A DNA stretch of 64,000 bases from Acanthacorydalis orientalis (Eukaryota; Arthropoda; Insecta; Megaloptera; Corydalidae), in assembly GCA_034766995.1 (NCBI GenBank), contig CM068314.1, positions 12,978,201 to 13,042,200 on the forward strand, read 5' to 3'. This document shows, in pieces, positions 60,040 through 64,000 of this stretch (positions within the stretch are counted from its first letter, which is position 1; each line of letters opens with the position of its first letter). The position numbers were made by a program, and so were the translations under genes. The notes below the pieces were generated by a model. The model made no database searches, was not told the DNA's origin, and saw only the letters and a list, made by a program, of their open reading frames with translations.

Positions 60040-60420
60040 ATCGTAACGAATTTCTATACGGTTGTGACTAAACGGAGGAATCAAACAATCCACATGTTAT
60101 TTACAATTCGAAAACGTGTACGATTCTCGTGCGACGAACGTTTAACATGCCGTAAGTGTAATATTTTAATGATTGCTGAGCGTCTAGTGGCAAGGCGTCT
60201 CTCGACGGCCGACGACGTCTCACGGAGTACGAGTTCAGCTTCTTCGAGTAAATACTGATGTTCCATATATACCATAAGCCACCCGAACTGGGTTACAACG
60301 CACAGCAGACGCACAACATTCATAATGTAACGCGTACACGTTGCACGCTTTGCCCGATGGGGACGACGTCGATTGGATTAAAGGCCGTTATTTTCGTCAG
60401 ATTCTTGACGACAAGATGGT
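60040..60420. other. CpG-dense non-coding island
   Basis: The highest CpG density I see in the window (for example CGACGGCCGACGACGTCTC at 60204-60222, and CGATGGGGACGACGTCGATT). Antiparallel frames of 64 and 80 codons overlap and lack recognised domains. GCCGTAAGTG at 60149-60158 is a strong donor match. Promoter with untranslated first exon is a reasonable hypothesis, not shown. Confidence 0.42.
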
Positions 60421-60467
60421 AACAAATTATTTGATAAAATGAGAATATCTATTTTAAAGCTCGTATA

Positions 60468-60470
<3 letters not shown>

Positions 60471-60499
<29 letters not shown>
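60471..60499. repeat. (TA)n microsatellite
   Basis: About 29 bp of pure TA. Confidence 0.92.
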
Positions 60500-60502
<3 letters not shown>

Positions 60503-60984
60503 TATTTTTACAAAATTTATTTCAAGAATTGGTTGGATTTGATTCAAATAATTTTTTTTATATTAGATAATCTATCTATTGAGATTTATATTATATAATG
60601 CAAAGAAATCTTCAAAAAAAAATAAAAAAGTTCAAAATGAAATATATTTCTTTACTTAAAACATATTTACATTTCTTCTATAAAAATTCAAAATCGTTTT
60701 TTATTTTATACAATTTGTTGACTAATTCTCATAATATAAGCGATTTAAAAATTTATCCTAGTTAAATTAAGAAAGAAAAGAACTTAATTAGTATTTTTCT
60801 CATTGTGATATTTAATTCTATAGATAATTTTAAATATGTTTTTTAAAATGTTTATACAAAGTACAAAAATTGTATTCAATTGTCATTGCATTCCGAAACT
60901 AATAATAATAATTATAAATACACTCATTTAAAACATGATTAATAATAATCCTAAATATGATTGCATACTTATTAGCATGTGCCT
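60500..60984. other. AT-rich spacer
   Basis: No gene recognised. Confidence 0.45.
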
Positions 60985-61100
60985 CAACAACAATTACAAA
61001 TAATAAATAATCAACTATTGAATATTTTTGTCATTCAAATTGTTTGTGGTTTCAAAGGAAGTGAAAAATTAATTTTTGAGAAAAGGGTTTTATTTTGACC
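60985..61100 (+). repeat. R family dispersed repeat, partial copy
   Basis: ACTATTGAATATTTTTGTCA, then TTGTTTGTGGTTTCAAAGG and AGTGAAAAATTAATTTTTGA, the order seen at 27500-27610. Confidence 0.48.
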
Positions 61101-61971
61101 GATTGCTCTCTACAATTTCATTTTGAACATTTTGAGTGATACATACAATGGGTTCAAATGCAATAAGTAATTTTAGAGACGAATACTTTGTAACAGATTG
61201 AAAATTTACATAATAATTCTTTATAATTGAATAAAATATAATTTTATAATACCATATGTGCCGTACAAAATTATTACCATATAAAATAGAGTTTGTTAAG
61301 GTTTATACCAAAATCTCATATTAATTAGTATTTTATTATATATACATATATGTATATATTATACCCTATGTTTGTAGTATAAGCTTCAAAAAAGCGTAAT
61401 AAAAATTATATTTTATGCGAACATAAGTTCTGAATAACAATTTTAATTAAAATTGTTCGAAACAAAAAATGATACAAAAAACAATAATACTATTTAAAAT
61501 GTATGCAGTTCCACGTTACATGTTGCAGAATACAAAAGTATGCAATTTTCTATATAACATTTTCATATTCGAGTGGGGAAAAAACCTTTTAATATTATAA
61601 AATAATTACTGTGAACGCACATCAACTCAACACTTCAATTTCATAATGAAACTCGTTAAGTAAACGTTGCTGTAGTTGTTGAAACGTTGCAATTCCATTA
61701 ATATATACAGAAATATGCGAGGACAACACGAACCACTTTACATATTACAAGGGAATGCACTAAATGCTTAGTGTTTGTGGCGTTTTATATACAAGAAAAT
61801 GTCAATTATAGAAGTCTCGGTCCGCATTTAATTCAAGACCAATTTCATTCGGCCAATAAGATTCTAATTAGATATGTAGAAGTGTTAAGGAAGTAATATC
61901 TCTGCAACAATCTCTAATGGAAGATTTTTTAACTTGTACTCATTTAATGAAAATAAGAATATATATATTTA
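61101..61971. other. AT-rich spacer with weak GC rise at 61600-61900
   Basis: No gene recognised. The right part has slightly more CpG. Confidence 0.4.
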
Positions 61972-62775
61972 CACGGGTCGTTTGATAAGTATGATAAAAA
62001 AGTAAGTTCAACGCCATTATTTTTGGAAAAAAACGATTTTATTTCTCAGCATAGTCTCCATTGAAAGCTAAACACTTGATCCAGCGAGTCTGTAAAAAAC
62101 GCATTGATGGCGACGATGATATCCTCATTCGAGGTAAATTTCTTCTCATCGAGCCAAATTTTCAAGTTTGGGAAGAAAAAGAAGTCGCACGAGACCAAGT
62201 TCGGTGAATAGAGTGGATCAGGAATTAATTCAAAGCTTAATTTGTCAAATTTTTGGAATAGCGCGCGTTGTTCTGGTGAAAGAACACTTTTTTGTGTACA
62301 AATATTTCCCGTTTTTGTTTCAGATCTTCTTGTAAACGGTTCAATAATATCGCATAACAGGATCCTGTTATCGTTTTTCTCTTCGTTAAGTAGTCTATCA
62401 GAAAGTTTTCTTTTGAATCCCAAAAAAACAGTGGTCATTACCTTCCCCGTCGACAAAACGGTTCTTGTTTTCTTCATCGCACTTTCACCAGTCTTTATCT
62501 ACTGCTTTGATTTCTGCTTCTACTCAGGTATGTAGTGGTGGATCCATGTTTCATCTACGGTGAAGAATCTACGCAAAAAGACCTGCTCGTTTTTTTCCAT
62601 TTTTGTGGCAACTGCTACAATGCTCGCTTCACACATATGTAGAATGTGAACAACGCGTCGCTTTCGGCTAAAATTTCGCCGATAATAGTTTGAAATGTGA
62701 TATTTGATATCTATGACGTTACCAAATGAATGGTGGTACCACATTACAGCAATTTATCAAACTTATCAAATGGGC

Positions 62776-62779
<4 letters not shown>
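61972..62779 (-). mobile_element. Mariner element lacking its N-terminal region
   Basis: Ends CACGGGTCGTTTGATAAG (left) and, read inward on the minus strand, TGAGGCCCATTTGATAAG (right) are inverted versions of each other. TA flanks both sides (61970-61971, 62780-62781). At 808 bp it is shorter than the usual 1.3 kb: the leader joins directly to the catalytic part of the transposase, so the helix-turn-helix region is deleted. The right end is inserted at the start of a TA tract. The copy at 22019-22200 keeps the 5' end of the same lineage. Confidence 0.85.
62046..62744 (-). pseudogene. Mariner transposase catalytic-domain pseudogene
   Basis: The right-hand frame (62520-62744) gives EQVFLRRFFTVDETWIHH, with the first catalytic aspartate. 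The second frame (62046-62477, 143 codons) gives TRTVLSTGKVMTTVFLGF, then after frame slips FHQNNARYS, where the family has HxDNA, so the second aspartate is asparagine. It ends with YSPNLVSCDFFFFPNLK and WLDEKKFTSNEDI, with the third aspartate intact. The N-terminal DNA-binding half is missing and a stop separates the frames. Dead. Confidence 0.87.

Positions 62780-62851
<72 letters not shown>
62780..62851. repeat. (TA)n microsatellite, interrupted
   Basis: About 70 bp of TA with one AATTTAAA interruption, directly abutting the mariner end. Confidence 0.95.
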
Positions 62852-62853
<2 letters not shown>

Positions 62854-63378
62854 AAAATTATCTTCAAAGTTCTTTCAGAGTATAATATAATAAACATAAA
62901 ATTTCATGTTTATTTTCTGCGAGTTTTTGATAAGAATAGAAACGGTTAAAGTAGCACCATACGCGGATAAAATAATAGAATTTATAATAGAATAATTTTA
63001 ATTCTTGCATAAAAGGATCACTCAGAATGTCATATTTGCGTTTCATCTATAATATATAAGAACACTGTTGGAAAAAAAATAACACTGCCGTAACGGTAAC
63101 ACAATTTCAAAAGACTTGCCACTATTGTGTTTCTATGCGGTTTCCATTTTTAGTTTACACGTACCGTGTTGGTTTTCCAGTGATATTTCTCTTTCAATTG
63201 TTCTCAAAAATGAATTTTAGTTACAAATGTAAATTAAAAGCTGACAAAGTAGTTTTAATTATAAAATGATGTTATTAAATGTAAAACTAACATATGGCAT
63301 GTTTGTAAAGATATATTACACTACAAAATAAATACTCTCGTGTGGTTCAAATGCACGTAGCTATTTTATTTGCATGTC
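62852..63378. other. AT-rich spacer
   Basis: No gene recognised. A small GC rise occurs at 63080-63190. Confidence 0.4.
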
Positions 63379-63398
63379 TATATATATATATTTACATA

Positions 63399-63448
<50 letters not shown>
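63379..63448. repeat. (TA)n microsatellite, interrupted
   Basis: A short TA tract, TTTACATATGTC, then about 45 bp of TA. Confidence 0.94.
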
Positions 63449-63450
<2 letters not shown>

Positions 63451-63559
63451 TATGTTTTTATTGTCTATGTACGAAATTTAATTAAAAATCATCGATATAA
63501 AAGTATACATTATTCAATATAAAAAATAGATAAAACAAATATTTTGTCATGGAGCATTC

Positions 63560-63960
63560 AATGTATAATTTTCTCAAATGAAGCAACTTATTCGCGCAAA
63601 TCTATTTATCTAGTACGAACGTGATTGATCAAAGAATGAAGTCAATAATTAACGACTGAAAACACAGTCCTCGTATAAAACTAGCAAACTCTAATTCATT
63701 TTCCGGCACATACAAGAAAATAATGGAGGAAAAACAACATACGAGTAAACATACATACACACACATATATTCACATACACATGAAATCTCGACAAGTCGT
63801 TATAGTCAATGCACGTACGGGCATCAATCTCGAAAACCGCACTAAAATTACGTAACAAACAAGACAAGAACGCCGTTGGGATGACTGTGGAAGAAGTACT
63901 AGCAGCTAAAGTTCTATGAAGACAGAGACGGCTTAAACAAATATACATATGCATACACAT
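63560..63960. other. Weakly GC-enriched non-coding stretch with (CATA)n patches
   Basis: The centre (63785-63930) contains GCACGTACGGGCATCAATCT and CGCCGTTGGGATGACTGTGG. The 93-codon minus frame at 63691-63972 begins and ends in CATA/CACA repeats and has no recognised domain. A short exon cannot be excluded. Confidence 0.3.
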
Positions 63961-63964
63961 ACAT

Positions 63965-64000
63965 ACATACATATGTATTTATATATATATATATATATAT
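63965..64000. repeat. (TA)n microsatellite, cut by the window edge
   Basis: CATACATACATATG followed by TA running to the end of the window. Confidence 0.92.

Noticed and set aside
60064..60323. Antiparallel 64- and 80-codon frames
   Set aside because: They overlap each other in a CpG-dense island and contain no domain; the absence of stops reflects composition.
63691..63972. 93-codon minus-strand frame
   Set aside because: It starts and ends in CATA/CACA repeats. The middle has no recognised domain, so it is listed only as a weak island.

Overview
This 64 kb window is eukaryotic, very AT-rich DNA (by eye clearly above 70% A+T). I find no intact protein-coding gene, tRNA, rRNA or CRISPR array in it. 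The longest open frame is 143 codons and is a broken mariner transposase. The mixture of (TA)n tracts (about one per 1.4 kb), several unrelated mariner lineages, Helitron-like ends and short GC/CpG-rich islands is typical of an insect nuclear genome. It suggests, but does not prove, an AT-rich hymenopteran. The window is best read as an intergenic or very long intronic gene desert.

Mobile elements are the clearest content. A miniature mariner family of 548-581 bp (4213-4760, 10895-11474, 38681-39261, 54088-54661, 58844-59400, plus a lone end at 22352-22412) has cecropia/Hsmar1-like ends. It encodes only the N-terminal paired-type DNA-binding region of the transposase, and every copy carries the same internal deletion of the catalytic domain. 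A 381 bp element at 49192-49572 with related ends shows the same design. Three other mariner lineages are present: a near full-length, heavily decayed copy at 45341-46567 (-); a copy missing its N-terminal region at 61972-62779 (-), with a 5' end of the same lineage at 22019-22200; and a mauritiana/Mos1-like fragment at 33690-34332 (-). That last fragment abuts a tandem satellite of about 513-515 bp units (34333-36007). Two inverted copies of a 445-487 bp element at 51514-52000 and 56971-57415, and a related end at 17543-17640, finish in CTRR followed by T, as Helitrons do.

A second dispersed family, here called R, recurs at about eleven places (3345 to 61100). It often forms an inverted, fold-back pair and lies beside three of the miniature mariners. 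Separate hairpins stand out at 18540-18585 (perfect 20 bp arms), 40628-40746 (33 bp arms) and 55470-55539 (about 70 nt, pre-miRNA-like).

The remainder is AT-rich spacer interrupted by about twenty islands of 150-700 bp with more G+C and many CpG dinucleotides but no convincing reading frame. These are the best candidates for regulatory DNA or untranslated exons. The island at 16750-16935 carries an inverted pair of ATGGCGG motifs and a CTCF-like core; the islands at 181-640, 50725-51080 and 60040-60420 contain good splice-donor strings. All functional readings of these islands are inference.
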